Positions 38,168 to 48,470 of a DNA stretch of 64,000 nt are shown here, one piece after another. The first letter of the stretch is position 1. Each line of letters begins with the position of its first letter. Origin of the DNA: Rothia sp. HMSC078H08 (GTDB taxonomy: Bacteria > Actinomycetota > Actinomycetes > Actinomycetales > Micrococcaceae); contig NZ_KV795257.1 of NCBI RefSeq assembly GCF_001808955.1, positions 216,962 through 280,961 of the forward strand, written 5' to 3'. Under the pieces are notes generated by a model. It was given only the letters and a program-made list of their open reading frames with translations, made no database searches and was not told where the DNA came from. A program made the position numbers and the translations under genes.

Positions 38168-38562
38168 AAATGCCGTCCTTGCTGGGACAGAGACCGCACC
38201 ACGGCAACTTAAAGAGCCACCACAGGTGCGGATGCGGGCAGGTACACAGAAGGTACGCAACACCGAAAACGGTGCCCGCGTACATTCCCCTCTATGCTAC
38301 CTGCTTACGGTCAAAAACACCGAAATGACGGGGGTGAGCTAAGCCGCCAGTGGAATACCCAGCCAGCACGCCCAACCACAAGTTCTCCACAGGCTCACCC
38401 GCGTGTTCTGACACGCACATCCGGCTCGAGCGGCAACCACAGAACCTACAAGAAAGCACCGCACGCAAAAGAAAGCGCCGCGCACCGGAGCCAAACCCCG
38501 GTACGCGGCACCACTCACTGTCTATGAAACAGCTGTCTAGGCAACAGCTAACGCTTCAGCTA
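38168..38562. other. Intergenic region obgE-nadD
   Basis: About 395 bp holding the obgE terminator and probably the promoter of nadD. No gene is supported. In many Micrococcaceae proB and proA lie at this place. Confidence 0.5.
38477..38509 (-). terminator. obgE terminator
   Basis: GCCGCGCACCGG (38477-38488) pairs with CCGGTACGCGGC (38498-38509) with one mismatch; minus-strand continuation GCGCTTTCTTTTGC. Confidence 0.8.
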
Positions 38563-40170
38563 TTAGTCCTCGACGTTCGGCATGTCGATATTCTCGTCGA
38601 CCTTGCCTTCCTTCAGCTTCTTGCGGTACTCAACCGACTCGGTCCACACGCCTGCAGCGCGCTCGGACTCCAGCTCGGCACGAGCCTCCGCCTTCGCGTC
38701 CATACGCTCCTTGTACTCCACACGCTTCTGCGCACGAGTCGGGCGAATAATCTCTTCCAGACGAGCGTCCGTACCACGCGGGGAGGACAGCAGCTCAGCG
38801 CCACCGACCATGGTCGGCTCCCAATCGAAGATCACCGAGTTGTCGTTCTCACCAATCACCACGGCGTCACCGGCACGAGCACCAGCCTTGAACAGCTCAT
38901 CCTCAACGCCCAGGCGCGCCAGGCGGTCCGCCAGGTAGCCGACAGCCTCATCATTATTGAAGTCAGTCTGCTGAATCCAACGCTCAGGCTTCTCACCAAT
39001 CACGCGGAACAGCGGCTCAAGGTTACGCTCCTCGCGGCGAATAGTGAACTCCTGCTTCTTCTTACCGCGGAAGCCCTTCGGGCGAACCACAGGAGCCTCA
39101 ACAACCACGCGCTCCGCTTCCTTCTCGGCAGCGGCACGAGCCACACGGTCCTCCTCAACGAGCTGTGCCATCGCAAAGATCAGGGGCTTCAAACCCTCAT
39201 GGGAAGCCGTCGAAATCTCGAAGACCTTGAAGCCCATCTCCTCAAACTCGGGGCGAACAAACTCAGCCAGCTCACGAGCCTCAGGAACGTCAATCTTATT
39301 GAGCACCACAATCTGCGGACGCTCATGCAGCGGCACGGTCACACCCGCAGTCGGGTCAACCTCATAGTTCTGTAGCTCGCCGCGAATCACCTCAAAGTCA
39401 CTGATCGGGTCGCGGCCCGGCTCCAAAGTAGCGCAGTCAATCACGTGCACCAGAGCCGAAGAACGCTCCACATGGCGCAGGAAGCGGTGACCCAGACCGC
39501 GGCCCTCCGAAGCGCCCTCAATCAGACCCGGAACATCCGCGACGGTGTAGCGAACATCGCCCGCCTGCACCACGCCCAGGTTCGGGATCAAAGTGGTGAA
39601 CGGGTAGTCAGCAATCTTCGGACGCGCCGCAGAAATCGCAGCAATCAACGAAGACTTACCCGCCGAGGGGTAACCCACCAGAGCCACATCCGCAATGGAC
39701 TTCAGCTCCAGAACAATATCAGCTTCTTCACCGGGGGTGCCCAGCAGAGCAAAACCGGGAGCCTTACGCTTAGCCGAAGCCAATGCAGCGTTACCCAGAC
39801 CGCCCATACCGCCACGGGCAGCAACATACTCGTCGCCCACACGCAGCAGGTCAGCCAAAACATTACCCTCGCGGTCCTTCACCACAGTACCCTGCGGCAC
39901 GGTCAGAATCAGGTCCTCACCGTTAAAGCCGTGGTGCATATCGCCACGACCAATATCGCCATTCGGGGCGTGCTGGTGCGGGCTGTGGTGGTACTCCAGC
40001 AGGGTCGTGGTCTGGTTATCCACGCGCAGAATCACCGCGCCACCATTACCACCGTTACCGCCGTTAGGGCCGCCCAGGGGCTTAAACTTTTCACGTCGCA
40101 CGGAGACGCAGCCGTTACCTCCGCGACCGCCAGATACATGCAAGACCACGCGGTCCACGAATTCTGCCAC
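38563..40170 (-). CDS. obgE: Obg GTPase
   Basis: 535 aa, ribosome-assembly GTPase. Glycine-rich Obg fold (residues 1-160: [27 protein letters not shown]), G domain with G1 [11 protein letters not shown]3 DVPGLIEG, G4 LNKIDVPE, then the OCT domain and a long charged C-terminal tail (Arg/Glu-rich). GTG start 40170 with AAGGAG 5 nt upstream. It follows rpmA with a hairpin between. Confidence 0.97.
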   Translation of the reverse strand: MAEFVDRVVLHVSGGRGGNGCVSVRREKFKPLGGPNGGNGGNGGAVILRVDNQTTTLLEYHHSPHQHAPNGDIGRGDMHHGFNGEDLILTVPQGTVVKDREGNVLADLLRVGDEYVAARGGMGGLGNAALASAKRKAPGFALLGTPGEEADIVLELKSIADVALVGYPSAGKSSLIAAISAARPKIADYPFTTLIPNLGVVQAGDVRYTVADVPGLIEGASEGRGLGHRFLRHVERSSALVHVIDCATLEPGRDPISDFEVIRGELQNYEVDPTAGVTVPLHERPQIVVLNKIDVPEARELAEFVRPEFEEMGFKVFEISTASHEGLKPLIFAMAQLVEEDRVARAAAEKEAERVVVEAPVVRPKGFRGKKKQEFTIRREERNLEPLFRVIGEKPERWIQQTDFNNDEAVGYLADRLARLGVEDELFKAGARAGDAVVIGENDNSVIFDWEPTMVGGAELLSSPRGTDARLEEIIRPTRAQKRVEYKERMDAKAEARAELESERAAGVWTESVEYRKKLKEGKVDENIDMPNVED

Positions 40171-40318
40171 GGGTTCTCCTTATCTTGGAAAATCTTCACT
40201 TCGCCACCGCACGGCACACACCAATCATGCTGCGGATGCGGCGGCAGGCGCGACCGGGTTGGGGTGCGCCTCATCGTGGAGCCCAGCACAGGCGTCCACG
40301 GCATTCGAGGTCATAGCG

Positions 40319-40348
40319 AGAGGGGGTAGACTAACGCCTACCCCCTCT
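40319..40348 (-). terminator. Hairpin between rpmA and obgE
   Basis: AGAGGGGGTAG (40319-40329) pairs perfectly with CTACCCCCTCT (40338-40348). No T-run; probably an attenuator or stabiliser lowering obgE relative to the ribosomal genes. Confidence 0.65.
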
Positions 40349-40364
40349 GCCCTAGCGGTGAGTA

Positions 40365-40622
40365 TTACTCAGCTGCTGCCAGGATGTTAACGACCTTGCG
40401 GCCCTTGCGGGTACCGAATTCGACGGTGCCTGCTGCCAGAGCGAACAGGGTGTCGTCGCCACCGCGGCCAACGTTCAGGCCGGGGTGGAAGTGGGTGCCG
40501 CGCTGGCGAACGAGAATCTCGCCTGCGTTGACGGACTGGCCGCCGTAGCGCTTAACACCGAGGTACTGGGGGTTCGAGTCACGGCCGTTACGGGTGGAGC
40601 TTGCGCCCTTCTTGTGTGCCAT
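40365..40622 (-). CDS. rpmA: Ribosomal protein bL27
   Basis: 85 aa, [29 protein letters not shown] is diagnostic. The N-terminus begins directly with AHKKGA, so there is no cleavable N-terminal extension of the Firmicute type. Second gene of rplU-rpmA. Confidence 0.98.
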   Translation of the reverse strand: MAHKKGASSTRNGRDSNPQYLGVKRYGGQSVNAGEILVRQRGTHFHPGLNVGRGGDDTLFALAAGTVEFGTRKGRKVVNILAAAE

Positions 40623-40663
40623 TCTGTATTCCTACCTTAGGGTTTGAATTCCGGTCGTTTCGA

Positions 40664-40975
40664 TTACGCGTTGATAGCGGTAATCTTGACGGTGGTCAGC
40701 TCGGCGCGGAAGCCCTGACGCTTCTTGTAACCGGTCTTGTTCTTGTACTTCTGAATAACGATCTTCGGACCGCGCAGGTCCTCAACCTTCTCAGCAACAA
40801 CCTTGGCGGAAGCCAGGGACTTTGCATCAGCGGTGACCTTGTCACCGTCGACGAGCAGCAGCACGGGCAGCTCGATGGTGCTGCCGGGCTCGCCTGCAAC
40901 ACGGTCAAGGGTAACGAGGTCGCCTACGGAAACCTTCTCCTGGCGGCCGCCAGCGCGTACAATCGCGTATGCCAC
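40664..40975 (-). CDS. rplU: Ribosomal protein bL21
   Basis: About 103 aa ([19 protein letters not shown] ... [17 protein letters not shown]). The start is taken as GTG 40975, which gives the standard L21 length; an upstream extension to 40999 is open but not expected. 41 bp before rpmA. Confidence 0.97.
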   Translation of the reverse strand: MAYAIVRAGGRQEKVSVGDLVTLDRVAGEPGSTIELPVLLLVDGDKVTADAKSLASAKVVAEKVEDLRGPKIVIQKYKNKTGYKKRQGFRAELTTVKITAINA

Positions 40976-41412
40976 TATGGGACTCACTTTTCTCGACAAC
41001 TTGCTTCTTGGATCTCACACGAATGAGCAACCTGCGCTTTCATTGCTGTGCGCCCTCCCCCGCCAGTCGAATGACCGCGAACAAGGAGGAACGGCCCGTG
41101 CGTTCCGGCGGGATTGCCCGCCGAAGCCAACACGCGAGGCTCACCGGTGGTGTCTCTCTCCCGCACGTTTCGACTCAGCCGAATACTCGACCACGCCGAA
41201 GACGATGCGGGTGGGAGCGGTGTCTCCCGCTGGCCCTGCGTCGATAGGGCTTCACTGAGATAAACACCAGTCCTTAAGGATACGGCATGATCTACGCGCC
41301 GCGCAATAGATAAATTTACGGATTATCCGCAGACACCACGTGATGCTCCTCTAATACTGCACCGCACTCTTAGTAGCGCCTTTAAAATGACGCAGCACAC
41401 GCACAGAAAAAA
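40976..41412 (-). other. Long leader/promoter region of rplU-rpmA
   Basis: About 430 bp between the rne terminator and rplU. It is GC-rich with several possible hairpins and no supported gene. L21 operons often carry an autoregulatory leader, but I cannot match a known structure here. Confidence 0.4.
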
Positions 41413-41455
41413 ATAGCCTCGGTAGGGAAGTTCCGGCTCGCCCTACCGAGGCTAT
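41413..41455 (-). terminator. rne terminator
   Basis: Perfect 15-bp stem ATAGCCTCGGTAGGG / CCCTACCGAGGCTAT with 13-nt loop; the minus strand continues with TTTTTTT. Confidence 0.92.
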
Positions 41456-41501
41456 CTCATATACACACACCATCGGAATTCCGATGATCGGAAGCTAAAG
41501 A

Positions 41502-44500
41502 CTAATCGTCCTTACCTTCACGCTTAATGTCGGCAGCGGCAACGCCAATGCCGAACAAGACAGGGGCCGAAGCGTCATCAGCCACCGGAGCCACATCCGC
41601 AACAGAAGCGGAAGCAACCACGGAACCCTCAGCACGCTCGGAAGCGTCCACGGTCACGACCTGAGCACCGGCACCGGCGCTCGAAGCCGCACGGCGAGTG
41701 CGACGCTTACGCGGGGTCGAACCGGGCACCTGAGCCGCAGGCGTCTGATCCTCAACCGGAGCCTCAACCGCTGCGGGAGCTGCGCCCACCACACCGGTCA
41801 CAGCCGGAGCACCAATCACGCCGGTCACAACCGGGCGAGACTCAGACTTCTCAATCTTATCAGCCTTTGCGGGCGCCTGCTCAGCAGCCTTCTCGGCGCG
41901 CTTCTCATCAGCGGCGCGACGAGCACGGCGGCGGGACGCACGCGGGGTCTCGCGGACATCCTCGATGCGCAGGTCCTCACGCTCAACACGCTTGGACTCC
42001 TGAGCCTTCTGCACACCCGAGTTTACCTCAGCGGAGGTTGCCTCAGCGTTCTGCTGCTCAGCGTTCTGGCGCTTCGCCGAACGATCCTCGCGGCCCGAAC
42101 GGAACGACTCACCCTCAGTACGGGCAAGACGGCCAGCCTTCTGAGAAGCACGAGCCTTCGCCTCACCGGCACGAATCGCCTCAAAACGATCCGAAGAGCG
42201 GCTAAAGCGCGGGTCGAGCTCCGGATCAACGTGGTGCTCGTCCTCCAGCGCACCCGCGCCGGAATCCTCCACAGCGGCAATATCCGCATCGGTCAGCTCG
42301 CGGCGCTGGCGGTTACGAGAAGACTTCTTCTCGCCGCGCTTAGACGAACGACGCTCCTCAGAACGGTCCTCCGAACGCTCCTGCTCAGAGTCCTTCGAGG
42401 AATCCTCAGCGGACTCCTCCGCGCGGTCAAACGCACTTGCCAGCTGCTCCAGGGAGAAACCGCCCTGCTCGCCAATCCAGTTGCCGCCGGTGACCTCAGC
42501 GACCTTGTCCTCACGCTGAGCAACCTCGGCGTGAGCCTGCTCGCTGGCAGCCTCGGCAATACCCTGAATCTCCTGCTCAAGCGACAGCTCAGCGGTCTCC
42601 GCGCGGCGCGAACGCTTGCGGCGCTTACGCTTCTTGCGGGTCGAAGCGGTCTCCTCCGAAACGTCCTCGCTCTGAGCGGATGCGGCAGCCACCGCAGCCA
42701 TAGCGTTACGGCGCTCAGCCTTCTTCGACTCCAGAGCATCCTGCTTCTGCTGGTCACGAGAATCCTCGCGGGCAGCGGCACGGCTACGCTTACGGTCATT
42801 ACGCTCATGGCGGTGGATGTAATCCGACGCGCCACCGCTACGACCGCTCAGCGGCTGATCGTGAACCACCAGGCCACGACCGGCACAATGCTCACAGGGC
42901 TCCGAGAAGACTTCAAGCAGACCGGTACCCAGGCGCTTACGGGTCATCTGAACCAGACCCAGCGAAGTCACCTCAGCCACCTGATGCTTGGTACGGTCAC
43001 GACCCAGGCACTCAATCAGGCGACGCAGAACCAGGTCACGGTTCGATTCAAGCACCATGTCAATGAAGTCAATGACGATAATGCCGCCGATATCGCGCAG
43101 ACGCAGCTGACGGACAATCTCCTCAGCAGCTTCCAGGTTGTTCTTGGTGACAGTCTCTTCAAGGTTGCCGCCGCTACCGGTGAACTTACCGGTGTTCACA
43201 TCCACCACGGTCATGGCTTCAGTACGGTCAATCACCAGCGAACCACCCGAAGGCAGGTACACCTTACGGTCCAGTGCCTTCGCCAGCTGCTCGTTGATGC
43301 GGTAGTGGTCGAAGAGGTCATCCGCGGAATCCCACTTCTGCAGGCGGGAAACCAGGTCCGGCGCCACGTACGTCACGTACGCCTCGATGGAATCCCACGC
43401 GTTCTCGCCCTGAACGATCATCGCGGTGAAGTCCTCGTTGAAGACGTCACGCACGGTCTTAATCATCAGGTCGGGCTCCTGGTAGAGCATCTCCGGAGCC
43501 AGCACCTTGCGGGAGTTAGCCTTCTCCTGAATCTCTTCCCACTGCGCACGCAGACGGTTAATGTCGTGGGTCAGCTCCTCCTCAGAAGCACCCTCCGCCG
43601 CGGTACGAACGATTACGCCAGCACCCTCGGGCAGCTTGTCCTTCAGAATCTTCTTCAGACGAGCACGCTCGGTGTCGGGCAGCTTGCGGGAAATACCGGT
43701 CATCGAACCACCCGGCACGTACACCAGGAAGCGGCCGGGTAGGGAAACCTGGCTGGTCAGGCGGGCACCCTTGTGGCCAATCGGGTCCTTGGTGACCTGC
43801 ACCAGAACCGAATCGCCGGGCTTCAGGGCGTTCTCAATCTTGCGGGGTGCACCGTCCAGACCGGTGACATCCCAGTTGACCTCGCCCGCGTACAGCACAG
43901 CGTTGCGGCCGCGTCCAATGTCAACGAACGCAGCTTCCATGGACGGCAGAACGTTCTGAACCTTACCCAGGTACACGTTGCCGATCAGGGAATCCTGCTG
44001 GGTCTTGGACACGAAGTGCTCAGCCAGCACGCCGTCCTCAAGCACACCAATCTGGATGCGGCCGTCCTTCTGACGAACCAGCATCTGACGGTCCACAGAC
44101 TCGCGGCGAGCCAGGAACTCAGCCTCGGTCACGATGTGGCGGCGGCGGCCCAGGGAGCGGGACTCACGGCGGCGCACACGCTTCGCCTCCAGGCGGGTAG
44201 AACCGCGCACACCGGTCACAGTGTTGGATGCGTGAGAGTCAGCCAGGCGCGGCGCACGCACCTTGGTGACGGTCTCAACGTCGTCATCAACGCCGCCCTC
44301 AATCTCAATATCTTCGGTACCGCGGCGACGGCGACGGCGACGGTGGCTCGTCACCTCAGCCTCAGCGGCAGCCTCCTCGCGGCGGCGCTCCATGCGCTCC
44401 TTACGCTTCTGCTCCTCGGCAGCGGCGCGGCGTGCCTCACGCTCCAGCTTGGCGGCAACAGCGAGCTCGCTCAGCTCCTCCGGCTCGGGAGCCATGAACA

Positions 44501-45314
44501 GCGGCATCGCACCCATGGGGGTACGCGAGCGCAGCTCCTGCAGCTTTTCGCGCTGCAGGTCGCTAATGGTCTTTACGGGCTCGGGAGCTACTTCAGGTTC
44601 CTCAGCTACGGGTTCCTCAGCTGCGGGCTTTTCTGCAGACTCTTCTGCGGCGGGTGCCTCAGATGCAGCTTTTTCGGATGCGGATTCCTCAGCAACTACA
44701 GCAGCCTCAGCGGGCTGCTCTGCGGCAGCCTCTTCAGCCTTCTGCTCAGTATCTTCAGCAACAGGAGCTTCAACGGCAGCCTCGGTCTTCTCAGCTTCCT
44801 CAGCCTTTGCGGGGGTTACGACCTCAACCTTGGCGGTCTCTTCCTTCACCTCAACGGCAGACTCAGCGGCGGGCTCAGCAACCGGCTCAGCGGCGGGAGC
44901 AACAACTTCCTCCACCTTCGCGGTTTTCTCGACGGTCTCGACCTTCGCGGTGTTCTCCACGACAGCAGGCTCAGCCGCCTTCTTCTCAGCAGCCTCAAAC
45001 AGGCTATCCAGAGTAGAAGCAACCTCGGTCTCAGACGCAGCGGGAGCGGCAACCTTCGGTGCCGGCGCGTGCTTAGCCTTAGCGTTACGCAGGTTGGTCA
45101 GGCCAGCCGCAATCGCCTCATCCAGGGGAACCTCAGGAGCCTTCTCCTTCTTCGGGCGACCCGGACGGCGGCGCTCAGTACCCTGCTGGGCGTCAGAGCT
45201 CTCACGAACATTCTTACGCAGAGTTTCACGGGTCTCTGCAGAGGCGTTCTTCTCCTCCGCGAGGGCGTTCAGCGCCTCAAAAACCCCAAGTTCGACGTTC
45301 TTCTCGTCAGACAT
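41502..45314 (-). CDS. rne: RNase E/G-family ribonuclease
   Basis: About 1270 aa; the main mRNA-decay and rRNA-processing endonuclease in this group. The catalytic core lies in the middle (~residues 360-900): S1 domain with QQDSLIGNVYLGKVQNVLPSMEAAFVDIG, the 5'-sensor/RNase H region, the metal-binding VVDVNTGKFTG and VIDFIDM segments with catalytic Asp residues, and the zinc-link Cys in CEHCAGRG. It is flanked by long Ala/Glu-rich (N-terminal) and Arg/Glu/Ser-rich (C-terminal) disordered regions, as in actinobacterial RNase E, which scaffold other decay factors. ATG 45314 has GAAAGAAG upstream. Confidence 0.96.
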   Translation of the reverse strand: MSDEKNVELGVFEALNALAEEKNASAETRETLRKNVRESSDAQQGTERRRPGRPKKEKAPEVPLDEAIAAGLTNLRNAKAKHAPAPKVAAPAASETEVASTLDSLFEAAEKKAAEPAVVENTAKVETVEKTAKVEEVVAPAAEPVAEPAAESAVEVKEETAKVEVVTPAKAEEAEKTEAAVEAPVAEDTEQKAEEAAAEQPAEAAVVAEESASEKAASEAPAAEESAEKPAAEEPVAEEPEVAPEPVKTISDLQREKLQELRSRTPMGAMPLFMAPEPEELSELAVAAKLEREARRAAAEEQKRKERMERRREEAAAEAEVTSHRRRRRRRGTEDIEIEGGVDDDVETVTKVRAPRLADSHASNTVTGVRGSTRLEAKRVRRRESRSLGRRRHIVTEAEFLARRESVDRQMLVRQKDGRIQIGVLEDGVLAEHFVSKTQQDSLIGNVYLGKVQNVLPSMEAAFVDIGRGRNAVLYAGEVNWDVTGLDGAPRKIENALKPGDSVLVQVTKDPIGHKGARLTSQVSLPGRFLVYVPGGSMTGISRKLPDTERARLKKILKDKLPEGAGVIVRTAAEGASEEELTHDINRLRAQWEEIQEKANSRKVLAPEMLYQEPDLMIKTVRDVFNEDFTAMIVQGENAWDSIEAYVTYVAPDLVSRLQKWDSADDLFDHYRINEQLAKALDRKVYLPSGGSLVIDRTEAMTVVDVNTGKFTGSGGNLEETVTKNNLEAAEEIVRQLRLRDIGGIIVIDFIDMVLESNRDLVLRRLIECLGRDRTKHQVAEVTSLGLVQMTRKRLGTGLLEVFSEPCEHCAGRGLVVHDQPLSGRSGGASDYIHRHERNDRKRSRAAAREDSRDQQKQDALESKKAERRNAMAAVAAASAQSEDVSEETASTRKKRKRRKRSRRAETAELSLEQEIQGIAEAASEQAHAEVAQREDKVAEVTGGNWIGEQGGFSLEQLASAFDRAEESAEDSSKDSEQERSEDRSEERRSSKRGEKKSSRNRQRRELTDADIAAVEDSGAGALEDEHHVDPELDPRFSRSSDRFEAIRAGEAKARASQKAGRLARTEGESFRSGREDRSAKRQNAEQQNAEATSAEVNSGVQKAQESKRVEREDLRIEDVRETPRASRRRARRAADEKRAEKAAEQAPAKADKIEKSESRPVVTGVIGAPAVTGVVGAAPAAVEAPVEDQTPAAQVPGSTPRKRRTRRAASSAGAGAQVVTVDASERAEGSVVASASVADVAPVADDASAPVLFGIGVAAADIKREGKDD

Positions 45315-45895
45315 TAATCTTCTTTCGTTACACCCTGCTCCGCACCGCAAGGATTTTAACAGCGCGCATACAGCGCAAAGCCTAGTTGCTGCCACCGCGG
45401 CTCAAGCCTCACCCTACGGTGCGCGTTCATTGGCGCTACCGGGCACTATCTCGTTCAGTGCTTCTGCCGTAGGGGGCGAGCGGGCGGAACGCAGAGCGCG
45501 CCGCGACGGTCACAGCCACCTCGCTCTCGAGCACGGCACGCTCACACCCTTCCTGGGTGCTCTGCCGGTCTTCGGGTTTCTTCGCCGAGGCGGGCGGCCC
45601 GCGCGGTGCGACAGTTATGCTCCGCGGCTTATAGCCGGCGCTCTTCGGGTACTCTCCCTCGATGCGTTGGTGGGGATCTTTATGCGCGTGCGGGGCGCAC
45701 AAGACACCGTGTTCCATTATACCCGGTAGAGGGTACCTCTAAGCCACCCCGCCCATCCTATCTGGGCTCCACCTCCCGGCAGGATACGCGGGGCACATTG
45801 CGGCGGGACACATTACGGCGGCCGTCTAGCGGGTACAGCAAAGCCGGGCGTGCCACTACGCACTACCCGGCTTCAAAAAACTTTCAGAGGAGGGG
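45315..45895. other. rne upstream region
   Basis: About 580 bp with no supported gene, GC-rich, containing the promoter and 5' leader of rne. There is a near-duplicate ACATTGCGGCGGG / ACATTACGGCGG around 45797-45823 and the terminator of the next gene at 45841-45873. Confidence 0.45.
45841..45873 (-). terminator. Terminator of the small membrane gene
   Basis: AAGCCGGG (45841-45848) pairs with CCCGGCTT (45866-45873), flanked by A-rich sequence on the right. On the minus strand the stem is followed by TGCTGT. Confidence 0.6.
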
Positions 45896-46135
45896 CTAGT
45901 CCAGACCCAGCTCCGCATCGCGCGCCTCACGAGCCTGCTGAGCAAGCTTCGGGTCGGTCGGCAGGTACTCCGGACCGGAACCGGTCGCAAACGGAACACC
46001 CAGAATGAAAACAAACGGAGAAACCACCAGCAGAATCACCCACAGCAGCGAGAAGTGACCGGCGGTCAGCAACAGCAGGGCAGTCAGAAAAATAACGGCA
46101 GCAGCGCCCATTGCGGCAATTCCGGCAGTCTTCAC
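45896..46135 (-). CDS. Small membrane protein, 79 aa
   Basis: Two TM helices (AAMGAAAVIFLTALLLLTAG; LWVILLVVSPFVFILGVPFA) and a short charged tail (PKLAQQAREARDAELGLD). GTG start 46135 with GAGGAG 4 nt upstream. The family is not recognised. In related genomes a DUF4233 membrane protein lies between folC and rne, but this one is shorter and I cannot equate them. Confidence 0.7.
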   Translation of the reverse strand: MKTAGIAAMGAAAVIFLTALLLLTAGHFSLLWVILLVVSPFVFILGVPFATGSGPEYLPTDPKLAQQAREARDAELGLD

Positions 46136-46484
46136 GGGTCTCCTCGAAGGGGTATCAAGAATCTAGTGTCCAGCAGAACGGCAGGCAGGTAACGCCGCAG
46201 GTGAACCCCGCGGACGGCTCCGACTGATGCCGCTCAAGAATATACCTGACCATTATACGCACCCGCGCCGCCTCCCCGCTGACCGCCACCGGCAAAGTCA
46301 CCGGCACCTCCCCCCCCCCACTACCCGGCGCCCCAGCCCGGCGTATTCTGCCCGGCACGATCAGCCCGGCGTATTCTGCGCAGCCTCACCCGCCCGCAGA
46401 CGCAACAACGCCCCGGCACCAACAGGCACCGGGGCGTTGCACGTTCGGGGCATCAGCCCTCAAACCAAGCTCAAAGATGAACGC
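46136..46484. other. Intergenic stretch with a C10 run
   Basis: About 350 bp without a supported gene. It holds a run of ten C (46310-46319) and the VKOR gene's hairpin. Confidence 0.5.
46406..46439 (-). terminator. Hairpin after the VKOR gene
   Basis: CAACGCCCCGG (46406-46416) pairs with CCGGGGCGTTG (46429-46439), without a strong T-run. Confidence 0.6.
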
Positions 46485-47153
46485 TTAGCGCATCATATTC
46501 ACAATGACCTCAAAGAAGCGGATCACAATAATGCCGAAAATCAGGATCAGCCACAGGCTAATCGCAAACCAGGACCAGCCGCGAGCGCTCTCACGCATCG
46601 ACTGCGACGCCGGAATAACACCCGCCGAAATATTGCGGACCGTGGTCTTCACAAAAAGCGTGATGGTCATAACCCACACAATCATGCAGAACAGGCACAG
46701 CGCGTTAATCTGGAAGGTCGTCTGGTACCACAGCCACATAATGAATGCGGTTGCCGCAGCCAAACCAATGTTCATGCACACCCAGAACCACTTCTTGAAG
46801 CGTGCCCCCGCCATCATCGCGGCGCCGATAGTCACCACAATCGAGAAGCCCACCAGGCCAATGAACGGGTTCGGGAAGCCGAAAGCTTCCGCCTGCGGCG
46901 TGCGCATCACCGTGCCGCAGCTGAGCAGGGCGTTAATATCGCAGACCGTGGAGTGGCCGGCATCAATGTAAATCTGCAGCCGCTCATACACCAGAATCGC
47001 TGAAGAAATGAGTGCAATCAGGCCGGCGCCAACCAGCCAGAATCCGAGCTGTCGGTCTGAGTAGCTGCCCGGGGTTCCCGCATGCCCGTGCTGCGCTTCG
47101 TTCTCAGCCTCAGCGTGGGTGGGCTCGGTAGTACTCGATGCGGCGGTACTCAT
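46485..47153 (-). CDS. Vitamin K epoxide reductase (VKOR) family protein
   Basis: 222 aa, about five TM helices. The loop Cys pair is in TVCDINALLSCG and the active-site CxxC in CLFC, so it should reoxidise an extracytoplasmic DsbA-like protein with menaquinone as electron acceptor. N-terminal ~35 residues are hydrophilic. ATG 47153 with AAAGGAG 4 nt upstream. VKOR is the usual DsbB substitute in actinobacteria; no fused thioredoxin domain is present here. Confidence 0.93.
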   Translation of the reverse strand: MSTAASSTTEPTHAEAENEAQHGHAGTPGSYSDRQLGFWLVGAGLIALISSAILVYERLQIYIDAGHSTVCDINALLSCGTVMRTPQAEAFGFPNPFIGLVGFSIVVTIGAAMMAGARFKKWFWVCMNIGLAAATAFIMWLWYQTTFQINALCLFCMIVWVMTITLFVKTTVRNISAGVIPASQSMRESARGWSWFAISLWLILIFGIIVIRFFEVIVNMMR

Positions 47154-47342
47154 ACGACTCCTTTAGATAGTGTTTTACGGTGATACTCACCGGCGCGGCA
47201 TAGCCAGCACCCCGGAAGCAGTACCCCATTTATCCTAGCCTCTCACATTGCTCAATAGCACGCCATTAGCTTCTACATTTACTATATGACGCCTCAGATC
47301 ATGCAAATAGGCGCGTTTTTGTGACGTACCTTAAACACAAAA

Positions 47343-47390
47343 GCCCCGGAAGGAGCCCGCAACGTAGCGGCGGGCGGGACCTTCCGGGGC
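47343..47390 (-). terminator. Terminator of the tenA-like gene
   Basis: GCCCCGGAAGG (47343-47353) pairs with CCTTCCGGGGC (47380-47390); the minus strand continues TTTTGTGTTT. Confidence 0.88.
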
Positions 47391-47488
47391 ATGGTGCGCA
47401 TGTTTTCTATGGCATTCGCCTCATCGACGCGCGGCGGCTCCCACGGCAACTACCGTGGAGCGCACAGACGGCACGTGAGGGCAGTGCG

Positions 47489-48166
47489 TTAGGGCAGCGG
47501 GTGGGTGTACGACTCATCAAAGAACAGCTGCTCCAGCTCCACCGCGCGGCTAAAGAACTCGCGGGCAGCCTGCGCATCCGACGGGCCCACACGGTCCAGT
47601 TCGCGGCGCAGGAAATCAACCAGCTCACGAAACTCCGGGTAGTCGTGAAGGCTAATCCACTCGTGGTGCACAAAAGATTCAGGACGCTTGGCGGGAGCCT
47701 TCGACGCCCAATCCAGGTACAGGCCCTCGCAAACCACCAGCACCGACAGGATCGCCGCGTAGCTGCCGCTAGCCGCCGCGTCGAGGAAGAGACGCTTGAA
47801 GCCGGTGGTCGCCTCCGTATCGGGCATGGAATCACGCTGATGCTCAGTCACGCCGAGAGTTTCAAAACAACGCAGGAAGTAGGTGTTCTCATCGCCCGCA
47901 ATCTCGCCGGCAAACTGCGCCAAGCGCAGGCGACCCGCGAGAGTATCAGCGTTAGCAATCGCGCCACCAATCAGGGCGAGGAAGGTATCGAGGAAACGGT
48001 AGTCCTGCACCAGGTACCCCGCCATGACCTGCGGGGCGATCGAGCCGTCAAAAAGCTCAGCAACAAAGCGGTGATTCGTGGCGGAAAGCCAGGTGTCGAG
48101 GTTCTCCTGGCGTAGGGACTCGGTGAACGAATCGGTGCCGATCAAATCGGTGAAGGGTGCGGGCAT
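47489..48166 (-). CDS. TenA-family protein (thiaminase II-like)
   Basis: 225 aa all-helical TenA fold: LVQDYRFLDTFLALIG, GDENTYFLRCFETLGV, and the terminal VELEQLFFDESY motif (usual ELEWMFWDA). TenA proteins salvage thiamine pyrimidine by hydrolysing aminopyrimidine or thiamine. The central VCEGLYLDWA segment is where the catalytic Cys lies in TenA_C proteins, so a hydrolytic role is plausible but unproven. AAAGG 8 nt before ATG 48166. No TPP riboswitch could be recognised upstream, and no thi genes adjoin. Confidence 0.85.
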   Translation of the reverse strand: MPAPFTDLIGTDSFTESLRQENLDTWLSATNHRFVAELFDGSIAPQVMAGYLVQDYRFLDTFLALIGGAIANADTLAGRLRLAQFAGEIAGDENTYFLRCFETLGVTEHQRDSMPDTEATTGFKRLFLDAAASGSYAAILSVLVVCEGLYLDWASKAPAKRPESFVHHEWISLHDYPEFRELVDFLRRELDRVGPSDAQAAREFFSRAVELEQLFFDESYTHPLP

Positions 48167-48390
48167 GATGGGTGCCTTTCGCTATGTGGCATACCGTCGC
48201 TGGTATGCGTATGTGTGCGGGTGTGTTGGTGCGGCCTCAGGCGTTGGGGCCGGCGCCTCAGCGAATATAGCACCGTGACGCCAAGGCGTGCCCGGTTTTG
48301 CGCCCCCGGTGCCCACAATTTTTCGTTATTTTCGATTTATGGGTGGGTGGGGATCCTTGGGTTTGAGCGCGAGTATGTATGCACGCAAAA

Positions 48391-48442
48391 GCGGGGCGCC
48401 ACTCCCCCAGCCGGTAAAACCAGCTAGAGGGCGGCACCCCGC
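48391..48442 (-). terminator. folC terminator
   Basis: GCGGGGCGCC (48391-48400) pairs with GGCACCCCGC (48433-48442) with one mismatch; minus-strand continuation TTTTGCGTGC. Confidence 0.8.
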
Positions 48443-48470
48443 CTCATCTCTGCAACCTCAACAGGTCGCT

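Noticed and set aside
48167..48470. TPP riboswitch upstream of the tenA-like gene
   Set aside because: I looked for the conserved CTGAGA and related core words in the leader and did not find a consistent structure.
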